Below are positions 11,331-23,877 of a DNA stretch of 64,000 nt, piece after piece (the first letter of the stretch is position 1; each line of letters begins with the position of its first letter). Source of the DNA: Flaveria trinervia (Eukaryota > Streptophyta > Magnoliopsida > Asterales > Asteraceae). The notes beneath the pieces are model-generated. The model made no database searches, was not told where the DNA came from, and was given only the letters and a program-made list of their open reading frames with translations. Where the stretch lies: positions 41,553,874 through 41,617,873 of the forward strand of contig CM046452.1 in NCBI GenBank assembly GCA_025506515.1, in the 5' to 3' direction. The position numbers were made by a program, and so were the translations under genes.

Positions 11331-11903
11331 TGCAGGACCGTTTCAAGGGGTTTGGTCACTTAAATCTCAACAAACAATAAAGAGATATTGATTACATAAC
11401 ACTTAACAAATGAAATGGGGAACTAGTAACCAGTTACAATGATACTAAGAAACACCAGTAAATGAGTGACTACACAAGTACAAAATGCAAAAGTGTTTGG
11501 TTTTCAAGAATGTTATGTATCTCATTCTAGTTCGTTACAAGTGTTACAAAGCATACATTAAGATACAAAGGACTATAGATATTTTATACTACATCCTACA
11601 GGTAGCCATACTTTGAAGGCCAGCTGGATACATGATCTAGACAACAACAAAATCAATGTATAGTCAAAAGGCAGATTGCATTTTGACTAGTGACTATGAC
11701 ATGCCATAGCTCACATCCTAATATATTACAAAAAGGATAAAGGTACATAAACTAGAAAGAAATAGAATCAAGACCTCAATCTACATTTTACTAAAAGCAT
11801 GGACCTTTTTCACCAACTTTTGAAAGTTGGTGAGTCAAATAGAGTTGCAGCGGAAATGTGGTCCAGCTTTATGGTAAAAGGTGCATCAGATAAAGCATGT
11901 ACT
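11331..11903 (-). repeat. M1 5' LTR, outer end missing
   Basis: Reverse copy of family Z, matching the 3' portion of the solo LTR at 23055-23877 from its terminal TGCA back to the GTACATGC region. Roughly the first 270 bp of the LTR, including the CTTCNGAAG cluster, is absent. Sequence changes at about 11904 to the continuing ORF3 of P1. Confidence 0.8.
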
Positions 11904-14900
11904 TCCAACATTTCTTGTCCAAAAGGAATACTGGATGGTATGACATTCTTGTCACTACATCATCTGCCATATGTGCTCTATGCACAAACCAACCATTCAA
12001 CATGTTAGCCTATGTTTTCAATAGTTTGGTCTCTAACATCCAAGAGGGTAGAAGACACGTGTTCCTGATATACCTAAGATTCCTGCAGTGCTTTATCAAT
12101 GAATCCTTTCCAAACATAGTGCATGTGGGACCAGTGATGGATATTCCTAACTACAATGCCAAGTCCTACAAGTACGAAAAGAATAGAGATCCCCAAGAAT
12201 TTTTACAATGGCACACACTTTCCTCTACTACCATGGATGCTTCAATAGATCAACCAACAAGAGGCTCTAATTGTTGATCCTGGTCAAGCAAAAGAGCAAG
12301 TTGCTCATGATCAACAACTTGTTGATGAGCATGTGGTAGAAGCTGAAGAAGGGCAAAGGCCAGTGTCACCATATGTCGATGTAGGTGGGTGATCCTCACA
12401 CTGGGCGACCTATTCATTCAGCTGATATAGCATCACCATTCATGCCAACTGTTATCACCTCACCTCATAGATCACCAATCACATCTCCCAAATACTTCCC
12501 ATTATCTCTCCACATATATCACCCATACACTCACCCCATATTTCACCAAATCATCATTCACCTACTTCTCCTATATAATCATCACCTGCTACTACTAAGA
12601 CTGTTGAGTTTGGTGATTCGGCCAACCTTTCAGAGGAATCCAAATCATCATCTAATGAGCAAGATAATCAAATAAGGATGCATGTGAGGCAAGTTACATC
12701 CAAGGTTGTTCCTTCTGAAAGTTTTTTTGAATAAAAGTAAACAGGCCTGATGAAATGGATAAGATTATATCTGAACTATTGCAGAAAGTAGCCAAGATTG
12801 TAGAAACTACTAAATAGAATATCCGGTATCATTCAAGATAGACTTCTAGAATTAGATGAAAAAGAAAAAGACTTAAAAGACATAAAAGAGATATATGAGG
12901 CTGAGAAGAAATAGAAAGAAAAAGAGATAGAAAGTGTAAAGGTAGCTCTACAGCATTACAAGGATGATGTAAGTGGTCATGAGAACACTTTAGCCATCTG
13001 AACCATTGCTATGGAAGATCAGGAAGGGATGATTAAAGAGCATGCTTATATAGTCATGGACATGCAAAACCAGATAGAATCTCTTAACAAGAGAGTCTCT
13101 GAATTAGAATTATTAGTCATGATTAAACAAGAAGTGGAAAAGGAGAAAGATGATAAGGAATATGAAAAAGAAGAGGAAAAAGACAGTGAAAGTGATAAAG
13201 ATGATAGTGGTGAAGGTTCACCAGGAGAGAATGGTAATGGTTGCCTTCCTTCTAAGAATATGAAATTCACTGAGTCTAGAGAAAAGACTAAAACCAGTGT
13301 ATCAAAACAACATGAACCTAGTCTTGATATAGTGATCTATTCAAGCAAAGAACAAGAAGAAACTCACACAGATGAAACTAAATTCAGTGACATGATTTAG
13401 GCTCTTGATAGCTTTACTGATGAATACTTCATCATTAATGATGATTTTTGGGACTTCATTGTAGATCATAGACAAGAAATAAACCCAGTTGTGATTGTTC
13501 CTCAATCTCATGTCCTACTTAAGTAGGAAGTGAGTCTTCATATTGTGCTTGCTGTGTCATTATCTGATGAGCAAAAGGAAACGATCAGAAAGTTGTGTGA
13601 AAAATAACAACAAAAAAAGAATATGATGCTAAACTAAAATAGAAGGAATAGGTTGAATTCAAACAGAAAGAGGCTGAAAAAGTGCTTGAATAAGCTGAAA
13701 TAGCAGAATCTTCCTCTAGTCCAAGCATGCAAAACTATACCCGAAAGAGAAAATATCTTTCTAATAAAGCCAAAGGAAAAAGGCCAGTTCAAGAAGAAGA
13801 GCCTGTGAAGAAAAAGCACAAAGACGATCCTCGAAGTCTTGCAGCTATAGTTGAATTTTTGGATGAACATGAACAAGCTGATGCTCAACTTAAACAAAGA
13901 GCTGAATTTATTGACCTTGAAGAAGGAGAGATACAGGGTGGCTATTTGGTTGATGATCCAATAGCTAGGGGAATCCCTATGAAGGTGGAGCCATATATGG
14001 ATGAGAAAGTGGAGAAAGCCAAATCATATAAACAGATGGTGAAGGCCATGTTTTTTTTATTAATTATGGTTATGAACCTGATGAGGTAGTTCGGATGACC
14101 TATGAGGGGATGATAGCATAAGAAGAAAAGCTAAACAAACTAATGGACCCTACATATGAGAATGAGTATGAAAAAACTCAGTAACACAAATCTCTAGTGT
14201 TTAAATTCTCTTCAAATACCAAGCAGACTGCAACTCCTCAATCATTGTATCCTGGTCCCTAGAGTATGATTGACAGGAAAATGAAGGACTATTTGTCTCA
14301 ACAAGGATTCACTAAAAGAAAATTGAGAAACATGAAGAAAAATTTCCTAAAGGCTATTATCCTTAGGATGATCAATATAAAGAAAGAAATATTAAACAAA
14401 CTTGCAGAGGAAATTATCAGCAAGAAGCAAAAACTAGAGTTTCTGCACAAGACATCCAGCTCACCCATAGAGATCATGATTCTTTGGCACATGTTCTACA
14501 TAAGAATCCAGAGTGGTTTGTTGAGCCCTCTTAGTTAAAGCTTCAGGAAGGGCTCACCATTACTAAGATGATTAAGGGTGTGTCTACTCCCAAGGGCAAG
14601 ACTGATAAGAAGATAATTACCTAGAAGTATGACAGTGACTAGAACATGTTTATGATAAAGAGGATACTAGGGTTAGTCCAATTCTTCATAGAGTAGTCTA
14701 CTCTAGTGAACTCCCTAGAGATCCATGATCTAAAAAAACTAGCCAATATAGAATTGATTAATCATAAGGCTATGTTCAGGGGTTATTAGTTTGAAGACAT
14801 TGTAAGAATATTCAAAAGAACAAACAACTTCAAATCTCTCAAGGCTACCTGTATGAGGAAAGATAGATCCTTTATTAACCCTCTTGACTAAAAGAAGACA

Positions 14901-15458
14901 AAACTAGCTAAAGAAGTGGTATTCCCTGAGCTCAAGGTGAAGCTAACTTGATATTTGTAAAGAAAGATGGTAACTGGAACTCATTCCTCTAAACCAATCT
15001 CAAATGTCTATTATGATGAAAAGACATATGAGTTAGTGATTAAAAGGAGATGGGGAGGAAAAGAAAGAGCTGAAATTAGATTGTTTAGTGGATATGGGTG
15101 AGATTGTTAGATGAATCATATATCCACTACATATACACAAGGCATTTCAGAGAGATTAACAACAAGCTGGGAGAAGAAGATATGCATTTCTTTTTGAAAT
15201 CCATAGTGTCAATATGGGAACCCATTTCTTTAAACAAAACTACCCATAAAAACCATCTACATAATGAGCTAGATGAAGATCCATGTACTAAACAGAGAGA
15301 AGATGTATGAATCCAATGACTTTGTCAACATGATAAAGGCCATTCTAGATCCATCCCAGACAGAACCTCTTATCCCTTCACATACCGATCAAGACCCAAC
15401 CGAATCTTCACAACATCAACCACCATCAAACCCTTCAAGTACATAGGTTGTATAATAC
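11904..15458 (+). pseudogene. P1 ORF3, 3' part
   Basis: Continuation of the gene begun at 1456. First block: FQHFLSKRNTGWYDI, then TNQPFNMLAYVFNSLVSNI and FLIYLRFLQCFINESFPNIV, the conserved core of ORF3 proteins of this type (compare MIFSYLVENLEAKG and YPRFLQ in E0). About a hundred codons expected between this and the 5' part are missing. It continues with a Pro/Thr/Ser-rich region (12380-12620), a Glu/Lys-rich coiled coil (MEDQEGMIKEH onward, 13011-13400), and a basic patch with KRKYLSNKAKGKRPVQEEEP (13727-14089). Further broken blocks run to about 15420. Function unknown; many stops. Confidence 0.6.
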
Positions 15459-15471
15459 TTAGGGGGAGTAT
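15459..15471 (+). other. P1 polypurine tract
   Basis: CTTAGGGGGAGTAT lies directly before TGTTGGACC. It marks the junction of P1 ORF3 and its 3' LTR. Confidence 0.75.
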
Positions 15472-16240
15472 TGTTGGACCCTGAAAGGATCATACATGCC
15501 AATTCAAATGGTGGGTTAATGTTGTTCTACTAGAAACTCCATATCTCCAAGAACCAATGCCGATGAAGAATCTACAACAAGAAAAGAAGACAAGTGTCGG
15601 CTACCTGCATTTGTATATGCGGATGACCATAGAACAAATACAGACAAGTGTTTGTTCTTCCGCATTAACAAATGCAAATAGCCAAACAAATGCTGACAAG
15701 TACTTTGTACATCCGCATTTACTAATGTCGATGTTCAGAAGCAAATGCGCATAAGTGTTTGTTCATCTGCATTTGTTAATGCTGATGACCATACACCAAT
15801 GCTGAAGAAGAAATAGAAATGATGATGAAGATCACAACATCCGCATTAGTTAATGTGGTTGAATAGAAGAAATACAGATGAAGACTTTTGTACTTAGACT
15901 AGTTCTCTGATGTATAGGTCAGGGGTAGTTTAGTCTTTTTGTACAGGCATGTGTTAGCCTATAAATAGAATAGAAAACCTCGTATGTGAGGTGATTGCTG
16001 ATAGATAATAGACAATGACAAGGTGTATTGTGTTACTGTTTAATACAAAACCCTAGAATTCATTTTAACCTTCTTTCTTCTTAATTTATACAAAGAGTAT
16101 TTATGAGTATTTATTGCATTCAATGTTTTGTGATTGTTTGATTCCGCCTTAAAATCATGTACCCAATCATCATAAAAGGTCCTTGTTGATTCATATCAAT
16201 AGAAAATATCATTCTCACACCCAATGATGATCCTACAAAA
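15472..16240 (+). repeat. P1 3' LTR (3' end not defined)
   Basis: Begins TGTTGGACCCTG after the PPT. A TATA box, CTATAAATAGAA, is at 15959-15970. The transcript start and U5 region (about 15990-16200) contain ACAAAACCCTAG. The terminal CA is not identifiable; the LTR either ends or is cut by gypsy remnant G1 before 16246. Upstream of the TATA box lie the CCGCATT words listed separately. Confidence 0.65.
15600..15865 (+). repeat. CCGCATT/AATGCGG palindromic words in the P1 LTR
   Basis: Five imperfect inverted repeats of about 20 bp built on CCGCATT-n-AATGCGG: near 15607 (CTGCATTTGTATATGCGGA), 15656 (CCGCATTAACAAATGC), 15711 (CATCCGCATTTACTAATG), 15764 (ATCTGCATTTGTTAATGC) and 15838 (CATCCGCATTAGTTAATG). 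They lie 94 bp or more upstream of the TATA box. Confidence 0.7.
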
Positions 16241-16245
16241 CTTTC

Positions 16246-16550
16246 ATGTTGTGCATACCCCAAGAATTTGATGGAAAAAGAGGAGTTGTACAAGCCGTAC
16301 GTTGGTTAGATGAAATAGAATCGGTATTGGAAATTAGTAACTGTGCTGAAAATTACAAAACATGGTTTGCCTCGCATTCACTTAAAGGAGAGGCACAAAC
16401 CTGGTGGAAAATGGAGATGCAAAAGAAAGGAAGGCATGTCATGAATGGACTAAGCTAGGAAGAATTCAGAAATCTAGTAGTTGAGAAATATTGTCCCTAT
16501 AAAGAAATAGAGAAATACACTCGAATGTAGTAGCTGATGCCTAGGAAAGG
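16246..16550 (+). pseudogene. G1 gypsy gag fragment
   Basis: Ty3/gypsy capsid fragment. It reads CIPQEFDGKRGVVQAVRWL, ENYKTWFASHSLKGEAQTWW and, after a stop, EEFRNLVVEKYCP. The FDG..A..WL and A..WW patterns mark the Retrotrans_gag family. No LTR or primer site precedes it. Protease, RT and most of RNase H that should follow are missing, so an internal deletion joins this to integrase-proximal sequence near 16600. Confidence 0.75.
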
Positions 16551-16599
16551 CAAATGTAGCAGATGATGCCTAAGTAAAAAGGGGAGAGCTAAGCCATTA

Positions 16600-17700
16600 T
16601 GAGTTCATGCTATGAGAAAGGAATTACACTCGGATTTATTAAATCAAATTCGAGAAGCAAATAGAAAAGTTCAAGATAAAAGGACAAATAAAAGATTTGG
16701 AAGTGATGTTGGACGGAATCCTAAAATATAAAGGAAGAATTTGGGTTCCTGATAATTCTATGCTTAGAGAAATTGTTTTACAAGAAGCAATAAGTCAAGA
16801 TATTTAGTATATCATGGAAATAATAAGATGTACAAGGATTTAAGGAGCCAGAACCGGTGGACAGGCATGAAGAGACGGTCGGAGAATTTGAAGAAAAGTG
16901 TGATATCTTTTCAAGAGTAAAAGTTGATTACCAAAAACCTTCTATGTATTTGTAACAACCCGAAATCCCAAAATGGAAATGGGACCAGATTATCATGGAT
17001 TTTGTAACCAAATTAGCAAGAACCTCATGTCGATATGACAGAATTTGGGTTATAATTGATAGATTAACGAAGTCAACACATTTCTTGCCAATTAGAGAAG
17101 ACTATAACATGGAAAAAGTTGGCAAGGATTTAAATGAAAGAAATTATGTCCAGGCATGGAATACCAATTTCAATTATATCAGACAGACATAGTAGACATA
17201 CATCCAGATTTTGGCAAACTTTGCAAAAAGCCTTACGAACTTAGATAAATACGAGTATAACATACCATCCACAGACAGATGAACAAAGTGATAAAACAAT
17301 TCAAGCATTGGAAGATATGTTGCGAGCATGTGCATTAGATTTTGGTGGTATCCAGGATATACACTTACCTTTAATAGAATTTTCTTAAATTAATAGTTAC
17401 CATGCCAGTATTGGATCGGACCCATTTAAAGCTTCGTATGGAAGAAAGTGTAGATCACCTTTGTGTTGGAATGAAATAGGATACAAATAACTTACAGGTC
17501 CTAAACATATATAAGAAAAACATCTAATAAGATCTCTGAAACTAAAAACAGATTGAAACTGGCTTGTGATCGACAGAAAAACTATGCCAACAAAAGAAGA
17601 AAGACATTGGAATTTCAAATCGAAGATAAAGTATATCTAAAGGTGTCACCCACAAAAGGAATCATCTGATTCGAAAAGAGAAATAAGTTAAATCCAAGAT
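16600..17700 (+). pseudogene. G1 gypsy integrase
   Basis: Reads across three frames. YKGRIWVPDN and MLREIVLQEA are the usual lead-in, followed by a damaged zinc region with CDICSRVKVDYQKP. The core has WDQIIMDFVTKL (Asp 1), YDRIWVIIDRLTKSTHFLPI, IISDRHSRHTSRFWQTL (Asp 2) and TYHPQTDEQSDKTIQALEDM (Glu), then PLIEFS and YHASIGSDPFKASYGRKCRS. All three catalytic residues are visible, but stops and frameshifts break the gene. The pattern is that of plant chromoviruses of the Tekay/Del type. Confidence 0.8.
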
Positions 17701-18100
17701 ATGTTGGCCCATTTGAAGTCAAAGATAGGATTGGTCCTGTAGCATATAAATTAATTTACCCCCTGAATTAAATGAAATACACAACATTTTCCATGTGTCT
17801 AACCTAAAGAAATGTCTAACGAATAAGACATTAAAAATACCAATCCAAGAAGTCAAAATAAATAAGAAACTTCATTAATGAAAGAACCAATAGCCATTGT
17901 AGACACGAAAGTCAAAAGATTAAAATGGAGTAGAATACCCATAGTAAAGGTTAGTGGAATCCAAAGAGAGGACTAGAATTTACATTGGAAAGGAAGATGA
18001 TATCAAGAGAAAATATCCCCACTTATTTGAAGACATAACAAGTAAGTTCTTCACAACCCTAGGGATTACACTCCAATGAATTTCGGGATGAAATTCCTTT
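17701..18100 (+). pseudogene. G1 integrase C-terminus and chromodomain-type tail
   Basis: Traces include HNIFHVSNLKKC-like sequence (17779-17815) and a decayed tail reading ESKERTRIYIGKEDDIKRKY then PHLFED. Chromovirus integrases end in a chromodomain with a W-x(n)-EFTWE-REDxxKxKYPHLF pattern, which this matches loosely. It directs integration to chromatin in intact elements. Confidence 0.6.
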
Positions 18101-18112
18101 TAGGGGGGAGAA
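18101..18112 (+). other. G1 polypurine tract
   Basis: AGGGGGGAGAA directly precedes TGTGACAACCC, a common gypsy PPT/LTR junction. Just upstream is TTTCGGGATGAAATTCC, also usual for chromoviruses. Confidence 0.8.
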
Positions 18113-20846
18113 TGTGACAACCCTTCGATTAGACAAATTAATACCATTGATCTATAAAATACCTCATTGAGAAATCATAAGGACAAGTTTACTTGACTAA
18201 TTCCTTGTTACTATTATGTGTTTAAGTTAATTTATGCATGCATGCATCCATGCATAACTATTCACGTATGCATGTATAAGAACTTGTTAAACTTTGTAAT
18301 TTAGAATGTCTTACTAGTTGCATGATAAATTAGTATCATCATACAAAGAACTAAAAATTACTACTTCATCAAACCTCATGTTTGAAAGATTGATAACAAG
18401 AACCAAAGCATAACACATCATGACACACTTGAACCTCAAAACTAACTCAAAGAGCCCGAATCATCGATGAATGGACTTAAACCACTCGATTATACTTGGA
18501 TCCTTAAGGATTAACAAAATAATATTAACAACTTCTATTGAGGATTAGCACTAGAATAATGACTAAGCATGAGGGATGGACACCTAGCACTTCTAGACAC
18601 CAACCCATACCCATCATACGCCACTTATTCCCCCACTATCGACTAAGCAAGCCTAGGAACACACCTTACCACCATAAGCTCTAAGTGTAATGATGCCTAG
18701 TCCACTAAAAGAACTCGGCCAAAGGGGTGCACAACTCCACCCGATTCTCACACTATGTTTCTCTCGGTTATTAGCATACCTAAAAGCATCACCACTGTGA
18801 ACCACCAAAACTACAGGACACTACAACCACACAATCACCATTACCACTCTCGGGTATGACCCATGGCTCCTCATCTCTCAGCTCACAAACCACAACCATA
18901 ATCCGCCACCTTCTACTCCCTCTCTTGGTCACCATCATACCCAACATCATCTACTTCAAACTAACATAATAGTAATCAAGCTCAAAGAGGATCATCTCAA
19001 CCAGATCATCAAGGAGTAGAAGTCATTATACACCTCTTTTCATCCTTTCCACTTGTCAAAATCCAGATTCCATCCTCTAATCTATAACTAACTAAATTTA
19101 TACAGATATATATGTGTTTTAACAACACATATAACCAACCCGTTTGGTTAAAACATCTGAGTTCTTCACAAAACCTTATAAACACTTGAACTTTATCAAA
19201 AATCAGTAAGAAAGATTCAAGAACCTAAAAACCAAGGATTTAAACAAAAAGGTTACAAATAAAGGGTTGAAATTATATGTATTCTTGATAAATTGATTTG
19301 TTACTTAAATGACTGTGATTCTGGGAATAAAAACTAAAAATTTGTTAGAAATATTTTGAAATAGCATTCTACAAATTTTGGTATGATTATAATAGGTAAA
19401 CTAATTTATATAATTTATTTAAGTGAATGAAATATAAATTATCAATTGGAAGATCTGAACATAGTAATGAGCTAGAAAAATTATATGATGATTCCTATAT
19501 TTTATAGGAACTATAGAATAAATTTCATAGTCTAATTTGTAGTTATGTCTGAGTTATATATTTTAGTAGAATTTGTAATTCGAAAATCAGGAAAAATAAC
19601 TAATTTGTAAGATAAAATATGAAAAAATTATACAAAATATAATATCTTCATTAGAAAAGACTGTCTAAAATTGAGAATTTTTAGATATGTTCTGCTATTT
19701 ATACTAATTATTGTTAAACTGATAAATATCATAAAAAAGATTCTCTTATGAATTAATACCCTAGGAATTTATCATTTAATATGGATTTTAGAATATAGGG
19801 TTTGATAAATTTTGGTAAATTCTAAGAACCCGTATATATTTTTGATAATTTACCCAAATATTATAAAAAATCTAAAAAGTAAACTGTAAATAGTTGTTGT
19901 GTGAAATTTTTAGATATTAAAAATTGATTTTGGTATGTTTCTACTATAAAATTTTGTCATCTGAGGTGCAAAAAAATTTAAAGAATTTATATTTTTTCTA
20001 ATCTTATAAATATTTTTATAGGATACTTGCTGGATAAAAACTAAGAGTCATAGCCCCATTTTGTATTCATAAGTTTTTGGGGGGAGAAACATATTGTTTT
20101 GAAATTGATGCATATATATAAGAATTTGAATTTTACTATAATTATGTTACAACCATTAATTCGGATGTGAAACCATCTAATAATATAGGTAGTGCTACTT
20201 AGGAAACTATTTCCTGCACCAACAGGATGAGTGTTGTGATGCTATATTTTCTTATTTTGTGATTTATATTTGTAACAGTTATGAATCACCTCGTTTATAC
20301 GTAGGTTTTGTTGTAATCTTATATAATTTGCATCAATATATGTATTTTGTTCAGAAAATAAACCTATGTAAGGCCCCGTTCCCGGGACGCTTACAGTTGG
20401 TGATTCATCGCACATAAAACATATACTTTGCATTTATTCATCAAAACATTGCAGCGGAAACATAAAACAAATGGCATTTCATTTGATCTTAAAAATTTTG
20501 CAAAATAATGCATTGTTTGTCGGTTACAAAATTACATTGTTGTATTACATCACAAAAGCGTTAAATAAATGGATGCCATCCAAAAGAGCTGAGTAGCCGC
20601 CTCGTGCCATTCTCAGCAACATTTACCTGCCAACTGAAAATGTATAATAGTCAACGTTGCTGAGTGAGTTCTAGTTTTACAATTAAACATCCATAAAATC
20701 GTTATTTATTTCCTTTCAGAGTCCATACTATACATTTCATTCGTTCATCATCATACATTATACGTACATACAGATAACATCATTATTATCTTCCATTACC
20801 TTCGTTAACCTTCGTTCATTCATTACATCTAGTGACATGTACGTTA

Positions 20847-21090
20847 CCCCGAACATTGTGCACGAAGCTGGTTACTCGGCCTGAGGTCTTTCATAGACCC
20901 CAACATTGTGCACGAAGTTGACTCCAGTACCTGGGGCAAGTACATTCACCATTTATCTTTCCTCTTTCATTCCTGATCAATGCCATATGCTATACCCCGA
21001 ACATTGTGCACGAAGGTGGTTACTGGGCCTGAGGTCTTTCATAGACCCCAAACATTATGCACGAAGCTGACTCTAGTACCTGGGGAAAGC
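20847..21090 (-). repeat. Two-copy direct repeat in solo LTR A
   Basis: A unit of about 100 bp occurs at about 20850-20945 and again at 20995-21090. Each contains two CATT(G/A)TGCACGAAG blocks and GGCCTGAGGTCTTTCATAG. Solo LTR B has a similar duplication with CCTAGTAC(T/C)GTGGCATACG (about 54966-55100), so the repeat is an old family trait. Confidence 0.75.
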
Positions 21091-21569
21091 GGCAAGGATC
21101 CCATACATATGGTCAATCACAAGGATTGGACCCTAGTGTGCATCCTTCTGGGGTAGCTAACCCGCACACAGTTGAGCTAACACCCTTCATTGGGTGTGGA
21201 CCTCCATACATTTGCTTGCAAGACTTTTTACGTTCATTCATTCGATAATGCATGCATTCATTCATCATGTTCCTCTTTCATTATCTTTCACTTTACATTA
21301 CATAATACTTTCGGTTCATTCATTAACATATCACATAAAGCCATAGAAAGATAAGCATTCATCATCATAAGGAACATATCATATCATTCATACATCACCA
21401 CACACGGCATCATACATACATAACATACATCATGCATATTCATGCAACATAATCATCATAAGCATCAATCACAATGCATAATATGCCCTCATACCATCTA
21501 TGACCCCAAAAGTCAACTTATATAGTCCCCCGGGAATCTCCCAAGTCAAAGCCTACTTTACACACTTTG

Positions 21570-21960
21570 TAGGCCCATGGACACTATTCAGGCGCATGGG
21601 GAACACTTAGGCGCATGGGTCACTTTCAGGCGCATGAGCACTATGCAGGCGCATGGGGAAACACTTCGTCAAATCCAGCTCAGCTTCTAGGCGCATGGGT
21701 ACTATTCAGGCGCATGAGCCACTTGGGTGCATGGGCCACTTGGGCGCATGAGCACTATTGGGGAGCATGGCCCTACACTTAGTCATCCGATTAACATTTC
21801 TAGGTGCATGGACCACTGTTTAGGCGCATGGGCTATACATAGAGTTTTCTATGGCAAATTTTGGGGCGCATGAGCTACTGTTTCTGCACATGGCTTACAC
21901 TTAATTCTTTCTAAGGCAATTTTAGGCGTATGAACACTTATCTAGGCGCATGAGCTTTTG
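21570..21960 (-). repeat. AGGCGCATG word array in solo LTR A
   Basis: The word GGCGCATGRG and near variants occur about 15 times in 390 bp at irregular spacing (about 15-60 bp), mostly followed by CACT or TAC. The spacing is too irregular for a satellite. It occupies the position where solo LTR B carries CATTCGCACGANTG words. Confidence 0.7.
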
Positions 21961-23054
21961 TGAAACATGTTTCTAGGATGTTTTCAATCCTAATCATCAA
22001 ACCCATCTGTTCTAAGCATAATGTTGTTATTCTAAACATGAGTAGCCTAGAACTCACCTGGTGCAACTTGGGTGTTCTTCCTTTTAACCCGCTTACAAAG
22101 AGTTCAAAACACCTAGAAACAACATCCAAAAACACACACACCCAAGCACAAACACAACCATAAGCATACAAACACATAACCGGGATAAAACCCGAAATAA
22201 GAACATAAAAACCTTGAATTCTTACCTTGAATTCACTTTTTTTCTTCTTCTTCTTTTTCAATCCGAGAGTATTCTCTGCTCTCTCTCTAAAACCGAGAAA
22301 AATGGTAAAGTGAGGTGAGGGTGGGCGGCCATACTCATCTTTACACCAACTTTTGAAAGTTTTGTCCTTTTTGGACACTTTTAGTCCCTCCACTTGGACT
22401 TTATTGCCTTTCTTGCTTTTATTCTTTTTATCTTGACTTTTAAAATAACCGGGTGTTACAATCTATGATCTCACCAACTCTATGTTAATTATTTTAAGTA
22501 TGCTTTTTCAGGTATTCATCATGTTTAATAGTATTATGTTCTCGTTTGATGTGTATAATGGCGGGGGCGAAGTTATGGAGAAAGTTTGTGTAAATTTAAC
22601 TATTAACCCGTACAATTTTTGTTTGGCGGTGGATGCTCACTTCCATCATTTATGAAGATGTGGCAGTTAAATTAGCATGTTTTTTTTGTAATAGGGTTAC
22701 ATTAAAAAAATTATACTAATATTAATGTATTCCAGACTGGTATTATATATATGAAATATATTAATGTGTTATGTTTTTATGTGTTGTCTATTTACTTTAT
22801 GATCAATACATTCTGAACAAAATAGTCACATCTAAAGCATTTCACACTTCCTCGGGGATGTGACAAACCTTGTTTTAATCCGGTATATACTAGATTGTTA
22901 ATAAAATTGGCCAATTTATTAATTTCTCTAATAAAGTTTTCTAGGATTTAAACTTTAATCAAGTTTTGATTTTTGATATAAGAAACAATTAATGTTTTGA
23001 GTTTGTCTATTAATTGATTCTCTATATAGAATCACACAATCTAATTAAACATAC

Positions 23055-23877
23055 TCTAGATAATATATGAAGAGGCTGATGCAACCCACACATCCAAAGT
23101 CTATCCTGCATGAATGTTGCACAAGTACTGAAGAAGAATGCTTCGGAAGTTTCACACATGCAACTGAAATACTCTAAGTGTGAAATCTTCTGAAGCCAAG
23201 ACCAATATCTCCGAAGCCAAAGATAAAGTCTTCTAAAGATTTAGAGACAAAGTCATCCGAAGCCTTAACACTTAAAGATATATTTCTTTCGAAGACTTTT
23301 AGTAACGTGCTTTATCTTACGTACTTTTCCATAAAGCTGGACCCTTTTCCGTTGCATGTTCATCTCCATTTGGTGAAAAGGTCCATGCTTTTGGTAACTG
23401 TATGGTTTTGAGTCTGTAACTTTCTACTTCATGTAATTTATTCTTTTTGTAATAGATAAGGATGTGAGTAATAGGATCAAAAATAACGTATAGAAAGGAT
23501 TTGCAACAGAGAGCCTCGCATGTCATAGTCACTAGGTCAAAGGCAATCTGCCTTTTGACTCTACAATTGATTTTGTTTGTGTCTAGTCAATTGTATCCAA
23601 CTGACTTTCATAGTATAGACGGCTCTAGGATGTAGTATAAGTATCTCATGTTCTTGTATCTTTCTATTATGCTTTGTAACACTTGTAATAGAACATAGAG
23701 AAAACAATATACTGCATTCTTGAAAACCATATACTTGTGCTCTTGTGTTCTGTCTCTTACATTACTTGTGTTCTTAGTGTCTTACTCATGGTTAATCCAG
23801 TTTACTTTTTGATTAAGTTTGGTTAGTCTCCTCCTTCTGTTGTTGTATTGTAAGTGACCCCCTTCACCAGTCCTGCA
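23055..23877 (+). mobile_element. Solo LTR, family Z
   Basis: Matches the P2 LTR at 26715-27510 over its whole length. It starts TCTAGATAATATATGAAG (other copy TGTAGAGAATATATGAAG) and ends CAGTCCTGCA. It is flanked on both sides by CATAC (23050-23054 and 23878-23882), a perfect 5-bp TSD. No primer site follows and no PPT precedes, so it is a true solo LTR. CTTCNGAAG words lie at 23141-23149 and 23187-23195 with decayed ones to 23300. A weak TATA-like AGTATAAGTATC is at 23634. Confidence 0.9.

Larger units (their letters stand above)
1736..11903 (-). mobile_element. M1, Sirevirus-like copia element (family Z), degenerate
   Basis: Complete in order but badly decayed. Reading on the minus strand: 5' LTR (11903-11331), primer site (11330-11317), gag, linker, protease, integrase, a misplaced duplicated block instead of RT, RNase H, spacer, ORF3, PPT and 3' LTR (2196-1736). 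LTR, PPT and gag match element P2 and the solo LTR at 23055. Both outer LTRs lack their outward ends and no TSD is visible. M1 lies inside ORF3 of P1, which reads on at both sides. Confidence 0.85.
20367..22460 (-). mobile_element. Solo LTR A, gypsy-type (TGTAACACCC...CTTACA)
   Basis: On the minus strand it begins TGTAACACCCGG and ends CGGGGCCTTACA. It is alignable with solo LTR B (53681-55576): both share the early GGGAC(C/T)AAA and GGCCGCCCAC-like blocks, the CT/GA-rich stretch, a GTRAG step after it, and the CTCAGCAACG...GGCAGGTAA block. Flanks are ACCTA (left) and ATCTA (right), a 5-bp TSD with one C/T change. No internal coding region exists, so it is a solo LTR left by LTR-LTR recombination, or a non-coding element. 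Confidence 0.75.
18113..22865 (+). repeat. G1 3' LTR, interrupted by solo LTR A
   Basis: Begins TGTGACAACCCTTCG after the PPT. A plausible end is TCGGGGATGTGACA at 22865. Without the inserted solo LTR and its TSD the length would be about 2.65 kb, long but possible. The segment is AT-rich with no gene (about 18200-20366 and 22466-22860). No 5' LTR is present, so the boundary and TSD cannot be tested. Confidence 0.5.

Noticed and set aside
13011..13400. Glu/Lys-rich coiled-coil frame as an independent host gene
   Set aside because: It stands between ORF3 core blocks and the PPT of P1, the place of the coiled coil in E0, E1 and M1 ORF3.
16952..16980. TGTAACAACCC as a gypsy LTR start
   Set aside because: It is integrase coding sequence (QQPEIPKWKWDQI); the resemblance to an LTR end is chance.
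21938..22393. 151-codon minus-strand frame as a gene
   Set aside because: It lies inside solo LTR A, crosses its GA-rich leader and poly-Lys tract, and has no counterpart frame in solo LTR B.
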